DNA of 64,000 nt. Source: an uncultured Paracoccaceae bacterium (lineage in GTDB: Bacteria > Pseudomonadota > Alphaproteobacteria > Rhodobacterales > Rhodobacteraceae). Under the pieces are notes generated by a model. It did not search any database and was not told the DNA's origin. It saw nothing but the letters and a program-made list of their open reading frames with translations. Location of the stretch: assembly GCA_937872465.1 (NCBI GenBank), contig CALMSR010000050.1, positions 62,001 through 126,000 of the forward strand. The letters are read 5' to 3'. This document shows, one piece after another, positions 17,962 to 27,739 of the stretch (positions are counted from its first letter, which is position 1; each line of letters starts with the position of its first letter). The position numbers and the translations under genes are program-made.

Positions 17962-19022
17962 AGGGCAGGCAGATCCTCATCGAGCCCCTGCCCGGCGGCG
18001 GAGACGCCGCGGCGCTGATGATTGACGGCCGGCTGCACGACCTCCTGATCGACCCGCCCGCCGGCAGCGCCCCGCAGCCGGAGGCGATCTTCCGCGCCGT
18101 CGCCGCCCGCCCGATGAAGGGGCTCGGCGGCGCGATGGTCGACCTCGGCGCCGGCCGTTCGGGGTTCCTGCGCAGCCGGCGCCTCCCGCCGCCGGGAAGG
18201 CCGGTGCTGGTGCAGGTCGGCGGCTGGGCCGAACCCGGCAAGGCCCCGCCGGTCGGCGAGAGGATCCGGCTCAAGGGCCGGTTCGCGATCCTGACGCCCG
18301 GCGCGCCCGGCCGCAATGTCGCGCGCTCGATCCGCGCGCCCGAGCTTCGCCGGAGCCTCGAGGCCCTCGCCGACGAGGCGATGGAGGGCGCTCCGGACGA
18401 CCTCGGCCTGATCCTGCGCAGCGCCGCTGCAACGGCCCCCAACCCGGCGATCACCCGCGAGATCGCGGCGCTCCAGGCCGAGTGGCAGCGCATCGCGGAC
18501 GCCGCGGCCGGAGCTGCGCCGGCATGCCTGCGCCCCGCGCCCGGTGCCGCCGAGACCGCCCGGCGCGACTGGACGACGCCCGATGCCGCCCTGCGGGAAG
18601 CCGCCGGCGCGCTGGCCGATGCCGGCGTCTGGGAAGCGGTCGCGGCGATGGCGGAGGCGCGCATCCCGGCGGGCGACGGCTATTTCACCATCGAGGCGAC
18701 ACGCGCGCTCGTCGCCGTCGACGTGAACACGGGCCCTGACCTCTCTCCGGCCGCCGCCCTCAAGGCCAATCTCGCGGCGATCCGCGACCTGCCCCGCCAG
18801 CTGCGGCTGCGCGGGCTCGGCGGCCAGATCGTCCTCGACCTCGCGCCGCTCCCGAAGGGCGAGCGGCGGCGCATCGAGGCCGCGGTGACGGCGGCGCTCA
18901 GCGACGAGGACATCGACACGACGGTCGTCGGCTGGACGCCGCTCGGCCATCTCGAACTCCTGCGCAAGCGCGCCCGCCGCCCGCTCGTGGGTCCGGAGGC
19001 CCTCCCGCGGCCGGGCGGCTGA
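17958..19022 (+). CDS. Ribonuclease E/G family protein, short form
   Basis: A 354-residue endoribonuclease of the RNase E/G family, acting on single-stranded RNA. An S1-like N-terminal region ends near residue 125. The DNase I-like catalytic domain has [11 protein letters not shown] and [11 protein letters not shown], which place both metal-binding Asp residues. It is much shorter than E. coli RNase G (489) and has no CPxC zinc-link, so tetramerisation through zinc is unlikely. It starts with GTG overlapping maf. A yacG gene, which I would expect next in related genomes, is absent here. Confidence 0.87.
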   Translation: MKGRQILIEPLPGGGDAAALMIDGRLHDLLIDPPAGSAPQPEAIFRAVAARPMKGLGGAMVDLGAGRSGFLRSRRLPPPGRPVLVQVGGWAEPGKAPPVGERIRLKGRFAILTPGAPGRNVARSIRAPELRRSLEALADEAMEGAPDDLGLILRSAAATAPNPAITREIAALQAEWQRIADAAAGAAPACLRPAPGAAETARRDWTTPDAALREAAGALADAGVWEAVAAMAEARIPAGDGYFTIEATRALVAVDVNTGPDLSPAAALKANLAAIRDLPRQLRLRGLGGQIVLDLAPLPKGERRRIEAAVTAALSDEDIDTTVVGWTPLGHLELLRKRARRPLVGPEALPRPGG

Positions 19023-19100
19023 CGCGGCTTTGCTGTTGACGCCCCGGCGCGAATCCGGCCCCCTCGCAAAGGACGAGCCATCAGGGGGAGGCGCCGCACC

Positions 19101-19412
19101 ATGTCGAATGCCGACCGGATCACCGCGAGCCTCGGCTCGGAGGCACCACCCGAGGACCTGCCCCCGGCGGCGCAGGCGCTCTGGTGGCTCGCGAAGGGCG
19201 GGCTCCGCAGGGGCCCGGAATGGACCCGCGCCCACGCCATCTGCCAGGAGGGCGAGGGCCGGCGCGACCAGGACCGGGTCCATGGACTGGCCCATTGGAT
19301 CGAGGGCGACCTCGGCAATTCCGACTATTGGTACCGGCGCGCGGGCGACCGGCGCCAGGGTGCCGACCCCGGCGCGGAATGGTCGCGCCTCGCCGCCGAG
19401 ATCGCCGGTTAG
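19101..19412 (+). CDS. Conserved-type hypothetical protein (about 100 aa)
   Basis: A 103-residue soluble protein with a GGGGAG ribosome-binding site. The segment RAHAICQEGEGRRDQDRVHG and LAHWIEGDLGNSDYWYRRAG contains a His/Glu-rich helix pair. I recall homologous proteins with the pattern H-x2-E-GD-x3-YWYRRAG in other Proteobacteria, all of unknown function. It is 78 bases after the RNase gene and may be co-transcribed with it. No catalytic motif is evident. Confidence 0.7.
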   Translation: MSNADRITASLGSEAPPEDLPPAAQALWWLAKGGLRRGPEWTRAHAICQEGEGRRDQDRVHGLAHWIEGDLGNSDYWYRRAGDRRQGADPGAEWSRLAAEIAG

Positions 19413-19458
19413 GCTGGCGATGCCGACCTCGCCGCAAGCACTGGAGAGCGCGAACCAG

Positions 19459-20217
19459 ATGACCCGACGTTTCGCCATCTACCCCAGCCTCGCCGGGAGG
19501 AGCGTCGTGGTGACCGGCGGCGCCTCGGGCATCGGCGCCGAGATCGTGCGCGGCTTCGCCGAACAGGATGCCCGCGTCGGCTTCCTCGACATGGACGGGG
19601 AAGCATCCGCGGCGCTGGCGGCGGAGATCGGCGGCAATGCCGGCTACGAGCTCTGCGACCTGCGCGACATCGCGGCGCTGCGGCGGGCGCTCGCCGCCCT
19701 GCGCGAAAGGCACGGCCCGGCGGCGGTCCTGGTCAACAACGCGGCCCGCGACGACCGGCACGACTGGCGCGAGGTGACGCCGGAGTATTTCGACGACCGG
19801 ATCGCCGTCAACCTGCGGCATTATTTCTTCGCGATGCAGGCGGTGGCGCCCGACATGATCGCGGCGGGCGGCGGCGCCATCGTCAACATGGGGTCGAATT
19901 CCTGGTGGGAGGCCGGCGGGGGCTTCCCGGTCTACGCCACCGCCAAGGCGGCGGTGCACGGGCTGACCCGGACCATGGCCCGCGACCTCGGGCCGCACCG
20001 GATCCGCGTCAACACGGTGGTTCCCGGCTGGATCATGACCGAACGGCAGAAGGCGCTCTGGGTCACCCCCGAGGCGCTGGAGCGGCAGCGCCGGCGGCAA
20101 TGCCTTCCGGACCTGATCGAGCCGGTCCATGTGGCGCGCATGGTGGTCTTCCTCGCCTCCGACGACGCGGCCATGTGCACGGCCAACAACTACATGATCG
20201 AGGCCGGATCGATCTGA
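19459..20217 (+). CDS. SDR family NAD(P)-dependent oxidoreductase
   Basis: A 252-residue classical short-chain dehydrogenase. The Rossmann motif is TGGASGIG (about 20–27), NNAARD gives the conserved NNAA, and the catalytic set lies in NMGSNSWWEAGGGFPVYATAK with Tyr and Lys in YxxxK. The tail VPGWIMTERQKALW and NNYMIEAG resemble sugar or polyol dehydrogenases, such as those acting on L-arabinose or D-galactose, but substrate cannot be assigned. It starts 46 bases after the small hypothetical gene. Confidence 0.88.
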   Translation: MTRRFAIYPSLAGRSVVVTGGASGIGAEIVRGFAEQDARVGFLDMDGEASAALAAEIGGNAGYELCDLRDIAALRRALAALRERHGPAAVLVNNAARDDRHDWREVTPEYFDDRIAVNLRHYFFAMQAVAPDMIAAGGGAIVNMGSNSWWEAGGGFPVYATAKAAVHGLTRTMARDLGPHRIRVNTVVPGWIMTERQKALWVTPEALERQRRRQCLPDLIEPVHVARMVVFLASDDAAMCTANNYMIEAGSI

Positions 20218-20371
20218 CCGGCGGAGCCCCTCCCCGGCGCATCCCTTTCCGTCGTGCTCCCTGAACGGATCCGGTCCGGATCCGCGGTCGGGTCCCTGGC
20301 GGGTCGGGAACGGCGCCCGGGCCCTCCGATGGGCCTTGCCGCCCCGCAGCCCTGGCAGCTAGTCTCGCAGG

Positions 20372-21229
20372 ATGAGCCCGTCCAGCCCCTTGCCCTCCGA
20401 CGACGAAGAGCTGATCCGCGATCCCGAAGGCGGCATGGGGCGGCTCGTCGCGATCATGGCGCGGCTGCGCGACCCCGCGCGCGGCTGCCCCTGGGACATC
20501 GAGCAGGATTTCGATTCCATCGCCCCCTATACCATCGAGGAGGCCTATGAGGTCGCCGACGCCATCGCGCGCCGCGACCACGAGGATCTGCGCGACGAGC
20601 TGGGCGACCTGCTGTTCCAGGTGGTCTATCACGCCGCCTTGGCCGAGGAGGCCGGGCGCTTCGGCTTCGCCGAGGTGGTGCGCGGCATCTCCGACAAGAT
20701 GCTGCGCCGCCACCCGCATGTCTTCGGCGACCAGAGCCGGGACAAGTCCGCCGCGCAGCAGACCCGCGACTGGGAGCGCATCAAGGCCGCCGAGCGCGCG
20801 GAACGCGCCACGGCGCCCAGCGCGCTCGACGGCGTGACCGCCGGCCTGCCGGCGCTGACCCGCGCGGTGAAGCTGCAGAACCGCGCCGCGCGCGTCGGGT
20901 TCGACTGGCCGGACGCGGGCGCGGTGCTCGACAAGATCGCCGAGGAATCCCGCGAGCTCGTCGAGGCGCGGGACGCCGGCGACCGCGACCGGCTCGCGGA
21001 GGAATACGGCGACCTGATGTTCGTGATGGCCAATCTCGCCCGCCACCTCGGCATCGATCCCGAAGGCGCGCTGCGCCAGGCCAATGCGAAATTCACCCGC
21101 CGCTTCCACGGCATCGAGGCCGCGCTCGCCGAACGCGGCACGCGCCCCGAGCATGTGACCCTCGCCGAGATGGACGCGCTCTGGGACGCGATGAAGCGCC
21201 GCGAGCGCGACCCGGCGCCGACCGGCTGA
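20372..21229 (+). CDS. mazG: Nucleoside triphosphate pyrophosphohydrolase MazG
   Basis: A 285-residue two-domain all-alpha NTP pyrophosphohydrolase. The first MazG domain shows CPWDIEQDFDSIAPYTIEEAYEV and the metal-binding ELGDLLFQVVYHA; the second repeats this as ESRELVEARDAGD and EEYGDLMFVMANLARHL. RRHPHVFGD is between them. The enzyme hydrolyses all canonical NTPs and is thought to remove aberrant nucleotides and modulate ppGpp-related stress responses. It stands alone, with a weak ribosome-binding site, and converges on azgA. Confidence 0.95.
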   Translation: MSPSSPLPSDDEELIRDPEGGMGRLVAIMARLRDPARGCPWDIEQDFDSIAPYTIEEAYEVADAIARRDHEDLRDELGDLLFQVVYHAALAEEAGRFGFAEVVRGISDKMLRRHPHVFGDQSRDKSAAQQTRDWERIKAAERAERATAPSALDGVTAGLPALTRAVKLQNRAARVGFDWPDAGAVLDKIAEESRELVEARDAGDRDRLAEEYGDLMFVMANLARHLGIDPEGALRQANAKFTRRFHGIEAALAERGTRPEHVTLAEMDALWDAMKRRERDPAPTG

Positions 21230-21359
21230 AACGAATTCCGCCCGATCGATTCTACCGGATTCGTATGGCACCCGGCGGCCGTTGTCAGCGATGTCGCTCC
21301 GCGCGGTCCGGCGGACCGTCCGGGGCCGGTGCATCCCGATCCCCGACGGCCGGCAAAGC

Positions 21360-21387
21360 AAAACCGCCCGTGCTGGTGCACGGGCGG
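21360..21387 (-). terminator. Intrinsic terminator of the xdh–azgA operon
   Basis: On the minus strand a perfect 10-bp stem (CCGCCCGTGC / GCACGGGCGG) with a four-base loop is followed directly by TTTT. It sits 43 bases beyond the azgA stop, the expected position for a rho-independent terminator of the minus-strand operon. Confidence 0.85.
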
Positions 21388-21429
21388 GAGCTCTGGCTGT
21401 GCTGCGCGCCGTCCGGACGGCGCCCGGGC

Positions 21430-22731
21430 TCACTCCGTCAGGAAGGCGAAGCGGATCAGGAAGAGGCCGGCGACGAGCCAGGTCGCCGCATGCACTTCGC
21501 GCACCCGCCCGGTCAGGAGCTTGATGATGGCATAGCTGATGAAGCCGAAGGCGAGGCCGTTCGCGATCGAATAGGTGAGCGGCATCATCAGCGCGGTCAG
21601 GGCCGAAGGCACCGCCTCGGTGATGTCGTCCCATTCGATGTCGATCAGCTCGCGCATCATCAGACAGGCGACGTAGAGCAGCGCCGGCGCGGTGGCGAAG
21701 GCCGGCACCGTGCCCGCCAGCGGCGCGAAGAAGAGGGCCGCGAGAAAGAGGACCGCGACCACGATGGCGGTCAGCCCGGTGCGCCCGCCAGCCAGCACGC
21801 CCGAGGCGCTCTCGACATAGGCCGTGGTGCTCGAGGTGCCGAGGAAGGAGCCCGCGACGATCGCCGAGCTGTCGGACAGGAGCGCCTTGCCGAGCTGCGG
21901 ATTGGTGTGGCCGGAATCCTCGGTCAGCAGCCCCGCGCGCTTGGCCACGCCGATCAGCGTGCCGGTGGCGTCGAAGACCTCGACCAGCACGAAGACCAGG
22001 ACGACCTGGAGGATGCCGGTGCTGATCGCGCCGAGGATGTCGAGCTGCAGGAAGGTCGGGGCGATGCTGGGCGGCGTGGAGACGATGCCGCCGAACTCGC
22101 TCAGGCCGAGGAAGATCGAGACGACCGTGATGCCGAGGATGCCGATCAGGATCGCACCCTTGACCTTCAGCGTGTCGAGGGCGGCGATCACGAAGAGGCC
22201 GATCATGGCCAGCAGCGGCGCCGGATCGGTCATGTGGCCGAGCGCGACATAGGTCGCCTCGCTCGCCACGACGATGCCGGCGTTCTTGAGCGCGATGATG
22301 CCGAGGAACATCCCGATGCCCGCGGCGACCGCGCTGCGCATCGAATGCGGGATGCCAGCGACGAGCCAGCGCCGCACCCCGGTGACGGTGAGCAGAACGA
22401 AGATGCAGCCGGAGATGAAGACCGCCCCGAGCGCCGCCTGCCAGGTGAAGCCCATGGTCCCGACCACGGTGAAGGCGAAGAAGGCGTTCAGCCCCATGCC
22501 CGGCGCCATGGCGATCGGCCAGTTGGCGTAGAAGCCCATGATCGCCGAGCCGAGCGCGGCGGCGAGGCAGGTCGCCACGAAGACCGCGCTCTGATCCATG
22601 CCGGTCGTGGCGAGGATCTGCGGGTTGACGAAGATGATATAGGCCATCGTCAGGAAGGTGGTCAGACCCGCGATCGCTTCGGTGCGCAGGTTCGTCCCGT
22701 GTTCCTCGAGCTTGAAGAGACTTTCGAGCAT
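21430..22731 (-). CDS. NCS2 purine permease, AzgA-like
   Basis: A 433-residue inner-membrane proton symporter of the AzgA-like branch of NCS2, taking up hypoxanthine, guanine or adenine. It has about twelve to fourteen hydrophobic segments. Family motifs include GLTTFLTMAYIIFVNPQIL near the N-terminus, APGMGLNAFFAF, VFDATGTLIG and GTSSTTAYVESASGV. It is the last gene of the minus-strand operon with xdhABC, 60 bases after xdhC and just before a terminator, so uptake and oxidation of purines are coupled. Confidence 0.93.
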   Translation of the reverse strand: MLESLFKLEEHGTNLRTEAIAGLTTFLTMAYIIFVNPQILATTGMDQSAVFVATCLAAALGSAIMGFYANWPIAMAPGMGLNAFFAFTVVGTMGFTWQAALGAVFISGCIFVLLTVTGVRRWLVAGIPHSMRSAVAAGIGMFLGIIALKNAGIVVASEATYVALGHMTDPAPLLAMIGLFVIAALDTLKVKGAILIGILGITVVSIFLGLSEFGGIVSTPPSIAPTFLQLDILGAISTGILQVVLVFVLVEVFDATGTLIGVAKRAGLLTEDSGHTNPQLGKALLSDSSAIVAGSFLGTSSTTAYVESASGVLAGGRTGLTAIVVAVLFLAALFFAPLAGTVPAFATAPALLYVACLMMRELIDIEWDDITEAVPSALTALMMPLTYSIANGLAFGFISYAIIKLLTGRVREVHAATWLVAGLFLIRFAFLTE

Positions 22732-22791
22732 TCGGTGTTCCTCACTGTTGGTTGGTCTTGTCTTCCGGCCCTCGCGCCCCGGCGCTCGGAC

Positions 22792-23640
22792 CTAGTCGCC
22801 TTTCGGTGCCCGCGCCGCGCCGCCGGCCGGCAGTCCTTCGCCGACCGCGGCGAGGCGCCCGAGGATCTCGGCCGCCACGAAGGCGGCGATCACCGCCGGC
22901 CGCTTGTCGCCGCGACCCTCCGCCCCGATCGGGCAGACCAGCGCGCCGGCCGCGATGCCGCGGCCCTCGTCCCGGCACCAGCGTTCGAACGAGACGCGCT
23001 TGGTCTTCGAGCCGATCATGCCGACATAGGCCGCATCGCCCCGCGCCAGCGCCTCCGCGGTGATCAGGAAGTCGAGCGAATGCTCGTGCGTCGTCACCAC
23101 GAAGGCGCTGCCCGGCGGCACATGCGCGACCTCGGCCTCGGGGAGCACCGTGTGGACGCGCTCCACCGCATCGGTCGCCCGCTCCAGCTCCTCGCCGCGC
23201 TGGTCGATGAGCCGCGTGCGCAGCGGCAGGAGCGAGAGCGTCTCCGCCAGCGCCCGGCCCACATGGCCGGCGCCGAAGATCAGCACCTGCGGCGCGGCGG
23301 CGAATTCCGCCTCGGCCGCGGCCAGCGCCGCCGAGCGTGCCGCCGCGTCCATGCGCGTGAGCGTGATCTCGACCCGGCCGCCGCAGCATTGCCCGATCTC
23401 CGGCCCGAGCGGGATGTCCATCGCCCGGCCGTCCCCGCCCTGCGCGAGCAGGCTGCGGGCCTCGTCGATGACCATGTATTCGAGCTGCCCGCCGCCGATC
23501 GTGCCGCGCACCCCGCCCGCGGCCACATGCATCACCGCGCCGGCCTCGCGCGGCGTCGAGCCGCGCGCCCGCGCGATGCGCACCTCGACCACGTCTTCCG
23601 ACGCCTCGAGGAACCGGGCCAGGGCGCGCGGCCGTTCCAT
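22792..23640 (-). CDS. xdhC: Xanthine dehydrogenase accessory protein XdhC
   Basis: A 282-residue cytoplasmic protein that binds molybdenum cofactor, protects it and inserts the sulfurated form into XdhB. The N-terminal domain shows RARGSTPREAGAVMHV and the GTIGGGQLEY loop with QCCGGRVEI; the C-terminal Rossmann domain has VLIFGAGHVGRALAE and THEHSLDFLITAEAL. The ATG shares its A with the xdhB stop (TGATG), so translation is coupled. Longer frames upstream are xdhB antisense-frame artefacts. Confidence 0.95.
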   Translation of the reverse strand: MERPRALARFLEASEDVVEVRIARARGSTPREAGAVMHVAAGGVRGTIGGGQLEYMVIDEARSLLAQGGDGRAMDIPLGPEIGQCCGGRVEITLTRMDAAARSAALAAAEAEFAAAPQVLIFGAGHVGRALAETLSLLPLRTRLIDQRGEELERATDAVERVHTVLPEAEVAHVPPGSAFVVTTHEHSLDFLITAEALARGDAAYVGMIGSKTKRVSFERWCRDEGRGIAAGALVCPIGAEGRGDKRPAVIAAFVAAEILGRLAAVGEGLPAGGAARAPKGD

Positions 23641-25991
23641 CACGCCGCCGCGCCGCTCGCGCCCTGGAGCCGCGTCACCGCCATCAGCACCCGCTCCGGG
23701 GTCGCCGGCGCGTCGAGCCGCGGGCATTGGCGGTAATCCGCAACGCTGGCGACGGCCATCGACAGCGCCTCGAGCACCGAGATGCCGAGCATGAAGGGCG
23801 GCTCGCCCACCGCCTTGGAGCGCCGGATCGTCGGCTCGCGGTTCTCCGACCAGTCGGCGAGATCGACGTTGAAGATCCGCGCCCGGTCCGAGGCGAGCGG
23901 GATCTTGTAGGTCGAGGGCGCATGGGTCCTGAGCCGGCCCTTGTCGTCCCACCACAATTCCTCGGTGGTCAGCCAGCCGACCCCCTGGATGAAGCCGCCC
24001 TCGATCTGGCCCTTGTCGATGGCCGGGTTCAGCGAGCGGCCCACGTCATGCAGGATGTCCACCCGGTCGACCTGGTATTCCCCGGTCAGCGTGTCGATGC
24101 TGACCTCCGAGACCGCGGCGCCATAGGCGAAGTAGTAGAAGGGCCGCCCCTTGCCCGCCGCCCGGTCCCAATGGATGTCCGGGGTCTTGTAGAAGCCCGC
24201 CGCCGAGAGATGCACCCGCGCCATATAGGCTTCCTTGATGAACTCCGGGAAGCTCATCCGGGTATTGCCCACCAGCACGACATTCGGCTCGAAGACCACC
24301 TGCTCCGGCGCGACGCCCCATTTCTCGGCGGCGAAATCGACGAGCCGGCCGCGGATCTGCTCCGCCGCGTTCTGCGCCGCCATGCCGTTGAGATCCGAGC
24401 CCGAAGAGGCCGCCGTGGCCGAGGTATTGGGCACTTTCGCGGTGGTCGTTGCGGTGATGCGCACATGCTCGAGATCGACCTGGAAGCAATCGGCCACCAC
24501 CTGCGCGACCTTGGTGTTGAGCCCCTGCCCCATCTCGGTCCCGCCGTGGTTGAGATGGATCGAGCCGTCGTTGTAGACATGCACCAATGCGCCGGCCTGA
24601 TTGTACCAGGTCGCGGTGAAGGAGATGCCGAACTTCACCGGCGTCAGCGCGATCCCCTTGCGGATCACGCCGCCCTCGGCGTTGAAGGCCAGCACCGCCT
24701 CGCGCCGCCGCGCGTATTCGGCGCGCGCCTCCAGTTCGTCGACGACGCGGTTGACGATATTGTCCTCGACCTTCTGGTGATAGGGCGTGACGTCGCGCCC
24801 CTCGGCGCCGTAGAAGTTCGTCCGGCGCACCTCCAGCGGGTCCTTGCCCAGGGCATAGGCGATCTCCTCGATGATGCGCTCGGCGGCAATCACCCCCTGC
24901 GGCCCGCCGAAGCCGCGGAAGGCGGTGTTCGACACGGTATTGGTCTTCATCGGCCGCGAGACCAGCCGCACCGCCGGATAGAAATAGGCGTTGTCGGCGT
25001 GGAAGAGCGCCCGGTCGGTCACCGGCCCGCTGAGGTCGGCGGAAAAGCCGCAGCGCGCCGCGAACATGCCCTCCACCGCCAGGATCCGGCCGTCATCGTC
25101 GAAGCCCACCTCGTATTCGACCAGGAAATCGTGCCGCTTGCCCGTGGCGCTCATGTCGTCGTCGCGGTCGGGACGGATCTTGACCGCCCGCCCGAGCTTC
25201 TTGGCGGCCACCGCGGCCACCGCGGCGAAGAGGTTCGGCTGGGTCTCCTTGCCGCCGAAGCCGCCGCCCATGCGCCGCACCTGGATGGTCACCGAATGCG
25301 ACGGCACCCCGAGCACATGCGCGACCATGTGCTGCACCTCGCTCGGATGCTGGGTGGAGGAGAAGACCGTCACCTCGTCGTCCTCGCCGGGAATGGCGAA
25401 GGCGATCATGCCCTCGAGATAGAAATGGTCCTGCCCGCCCACGCGCAGGCTGCCCTTGAGGCGGTGCGGCGCGGCCTCGAGCGCGGGCCCGACATCGCCG
25501 CGCTCGAGCTTCAGCGGGTCGATCACGTGCGGGTAGTCCGCCGCGATCGCCTCGGCCACGTCCGTGACATGGCGAAGCGCCCGGTACTCGACCTTGGCCT
25601 TGGTCGCCGCCCGCCGCGCCGCATCGCGCGTCTCGGCGATCACCGCGAACATCGGCTGGCCCCAGAATTCCACGCGGCCCTCCGCGAAGACCGGATCGTC
25701 GTGCTTGCCCACCGGGCTGACGTCGTTCGACCCCGGCAGGTCCTTGGCGGTCAGCACGTCGACCACGCCGGGGGCCGTGCGCACCGCCTCGAGATCGATC
25801 GAGACGATCTCGGCATGCGCCGCTTCCGAGAGCCCCAGATAGGCATGCAGCGTGCCCATCGGCTCGGTGATGTCGTCGGCGTATTCCGCCCGCCCGGTGA
25901 CGTGCTTGATCGCCGAATCATGCTGCTGGGCGGTATGCACGCCGCCGCGGATCGCTCCGTTCATTCCCATGCTCTTCCCCCCGATGCTCAT
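23640..25991 (-). CDS. xdhB: Xanthine dehydrogenase molybdopterin-binding subunit
   Basis: The 783-residue large subunit carries the molybdenum cofactor and oxidises hypoxanthine and xanthine to urate. Motifs in order include GQDHFYLEGMIAF, RRMGGGFGGKE, FRGFGGPQGV, NHGGTEMGQGLNTKV and SKAVGEPPFMLG, whose Glu is the catalytic base equivalent. The start at 25991 overlaps the xdhA stop by ATGA; a second in-frame ATG lies shortly after (MGMNGAIRGG). It forms an (AB)2 complex with XdhA. Confidence 0.96.
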   Translation of the reverse strand: MSIGGKSMGMNGAIRGGVHTAQQHDSAIKHVTGRAEYADDITEPMGTLHAYLGLSEAAHAEIVSIDLEAVRTAPGVVDVLTAKDLPGSNDVSPVGKHDDPVFAEGRVEFWGQPMFAVIAETRDAARRAATKAKVEYRALRHVTDVAEAIAADYPHVIDPLKLERGDVGPALEAAPHRLKGSLRVGGQDHFYLEGMIAFAIPGEDDEVTVFSSTQHPSEVQHMVAHVLGVPSHSVTIQVRRMGGGFGGKETQPNLFAAVAAVAAKKLGRAVKIRPDRDDDMSATGKRHDFLVEYEVGFDDDGRILAVEGMFAARCGFSADLSGPVTDRALFHADNAYFYPAVRLVSRPMKTNTVSNTAFRGFGGPQGVIAAERIIEEIAYALGKDPLEVRRTNFYGAEGRDVTPYHQKVEDNIVNRVVDELEARAEYARRREAVLAFNAEGGVIRKGIALTPVKFGISFTATWYNQAGALVHVYNDGSIHLNHGGTEMGQGLNTKVAQVVADCFQVDLEHVRITATTTAKVPNTSATAASSGSDLNGMAAQNAAEQIRGRLVDFAAEKWGVAPEQVVFEPNVVLVGNTRMSFPEFIKEAYMARVHLSAAGFYKTPDIHWDRAAGKGRPFYYFAYGAAVSEVSIDTLTGEYQVDRVDILHDVGRSLNPAIDKGQIEGGFIQGVGWLTTEELWWDDKGRLRTHAPSTYKIPLASDRARIFNVDLADWSENREPTIRRSKAVGEPPFMLGISVLEALSMAVASVADYRQCPRLDAPATPERVLMAVTRLQGASGAAA

Positions 25992-27451
25992 GCCCGCACC
26001 AGCCGCGCCGGCCGGTCGCCGCCCTGCGTTTCCAGATAGAGGCGCCGGAGCAGGTTCTGCGCCGCCGCCATCCGGTATTCCTTCGAGGCCCGCCAGTCGC
26101 TGATCGGCGTGAAATCCTCGGCCAGGGCCGCCGCCGCCGCATCCGCCGCCGCCGCGTCCCAGACGCGCCCGACCAGCGCCGCCTCGGCCTTCGGCGCCCG
26201 CTTCGGCGTCGCCGCCATGCCGCCGAAGGCGAGCCGCGCCGCCGCGACCTTGCCGTCGGCCACCTCGAGCGCGAAGCCGCCGCAGACCGAGGAGATGTCC
26301 TCGTCCCGCCGCTTGGAGATCTTGTAGGCCGCGTGGAACACGCCCGGCTTCGGCCGCGGGATGCGCAGGCTCTCCACGAACTCGCCGGGGCCGCGGTCCT
26401 GCTTGCCATAGGCGATGAAGAAATCCTCCAGCGCCACCACCCGCCGCGCATCGCCCCTGCGCAGCGTGACCTCCGCGCCGAGCGCGATCAGCACCGGCGG
26501 CGTGTCGCCGATCGGCGAGCCGTTGGCGACATTGCCGCCCACGGTCCCCATGTTGCGCACCTGTTGGCCGCCGATCCTTCCCCAGAATTCGGCCAGATGC
26601 GGAAAGACCTCGGCGATCGTCGGTTCGCATTCGCTGTAGGTGACGCCCGCGCCCAGGGTCACCGCCGCGTCCGTGACCTCGATGCCCTTGAGATCGGCGA
26701 GTTCCCCGATGAAGACCGCCGGCGAGATCGAGCGCATGAACTTGGTGATCCAGAGACCGACATCCGTCGAGCCCGCGACGATCGTCGCCTCGGGCTCCTC
26801 CGCCAGCACCGCCGCGAGATCGTCGACATTCGCCGGCAGGATCGCCCGGTCGCCGCCGCGCGCCACCTCGACCCGCGCCCCGTCGTCGAGCGCCGCCAGC
26901 CGCGCGCGCACCGCATCGCGCTCGCGCACCAGCACGTCCGCCTCGGGAGCGCCCAGATCCGCCGCCGCCTTGGCCGCCGCGAGGATCGGCCCGTAGCCGG
27001 TGCAGCGGCAGAGATTGCCCTGGAGCGCGGTCTCGATCTCGCCGATCTCCGGCCGCGGCGACTCCATCCAGAGCGCGTAGAGCGACATCACGATCCCCGG
27101 CGTGCAGAAGCCGCACTGGCTGCCGTGCTGTTCCACCATCGCCTGCTGCACGGGATGCAGCGGCCCGTCGCGCCCCGCCAGATGCTCGATGGTCACCACG
27201 TGGCAGCGATCGACCGAGGGCAGCAGCCGGATGCAGGCGTTCACCGTCTCGTAGCGCTGTCCGTCATCCTGCGGCCGCCCCACCAGCACGGTGCAGGCGC
27301 CGCAATCGCCCTCGGCGCAGCCCTCCTTGGTGCCGCGCAGCCCGCAGTCGAGCCGCAGGAAGTCGAGCAGCGTGTCCGAGGCGCCCACCTCGGTCAGCCG
27401 CTGCTCGCTCCCGTTGAGCAGGAACCGGATTTCGTTCCTTGTCTTTGCCAC
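25988..27451 (-). CDS. xdhA: Xanthine dehydrogenase small subunit (2Fe-2S and FAD)
   Basis: The 487-residue small subunit passes electrons from the molybdenum centre to NAD. The N-terminal plant-type 2Fe-2S domain has GCAEGDCGACTVL, the second cluster domain has CGFCTPGIVMSLYAL and GNLCRCTGY, and the FAD domain at about 190–480 has VAGSTDVGLW and GTVGGNVANGSPIGD. It starts with GTG, preceded by GGAGG at good distance. It leads the operon xdhA-xdhB-xdhC-azgA. The upstream 288 bases (27452–27739) become AT-richer around 27530–27640 and probably hold the promoter; no operator could be named. Confidence 0.96.
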   Translation of the reverse strand: MAKTRNEIRFLLNGSEQRLTEVGASDTLLDFLRLDCGLRGTKEGCAEGDCGACTVLVGRPQDDGQRYETVNACIRLLPSVDRCHVVTIEHLAGRDGPLHPVQQAMVEQHGSQCGFCTPGIVMSLYALWMESPRPEIGEIETALQGNLCRCTGYGPILAAAKAAADLGAPEADVLVRERDAVRARLAALDDGARVEVARGGDRAILPANVDDLAAVLAEEPEATIVAGSTDVGLWITKFMRSISPAVFIGELADLKGIEVTDAAVTLGAGVTYSECEPTIAEVFPHLAEFWGRIGGQQVRNMGTVGGNVANGSPIGDTPPVLIALGAEVTLRRGDARRVVALEDFFIAYGKQDRGPGEFVESLRIPRPKPGVFHAAYKISKRRDEDISSVCGGFALEVADGKVAAARLAFGGMAATPKRAPKAEAALVGRVWDAAAADAAAAALAEDFTPISDWRASKEYRMAAAQNLLRRLYLETQGGDRPARLVRA

Positions 27452-27739
27452 GACGTCGCCTCCCTGTTGCTCCCGGCGGCCGCGGCACCGCCCGCGTCTC
27501 CCCGGAGGAGACCGTCGCGACCCGCCGCTCGCCTGAACGATTAAGCACTTTCGCGCCCCGTCTGCCTACCGGCTTGTGCATTGAACCTCTCTCAACGGTC
27601 TGTAGATAATCCGCCGAGATTTTCCAGAAACCATGCGGATAGCATGCGCCTGCGCGACCAGCCGCCCCAGGCCGCGATTCATTCCACGGGTTCGATGGCG
27701 AGATCGCCAGCCCCTGGCCGCAGAAACGGCCGGGAGCGG

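Noticed and set aside
21265..23736. An 823-residue open frame on the plus strand across azgA and xdhC
   Set aside because: It is antisense to well-supported genes and has only Arg/Asp/Gly/His-rich low-complexity sequence.
23727..26039. A 770-residue plus-strand open frame opposite xdhB
   Set aside because: It mirrors the xdhB codons; no motif or ribosome-binding site supports it.
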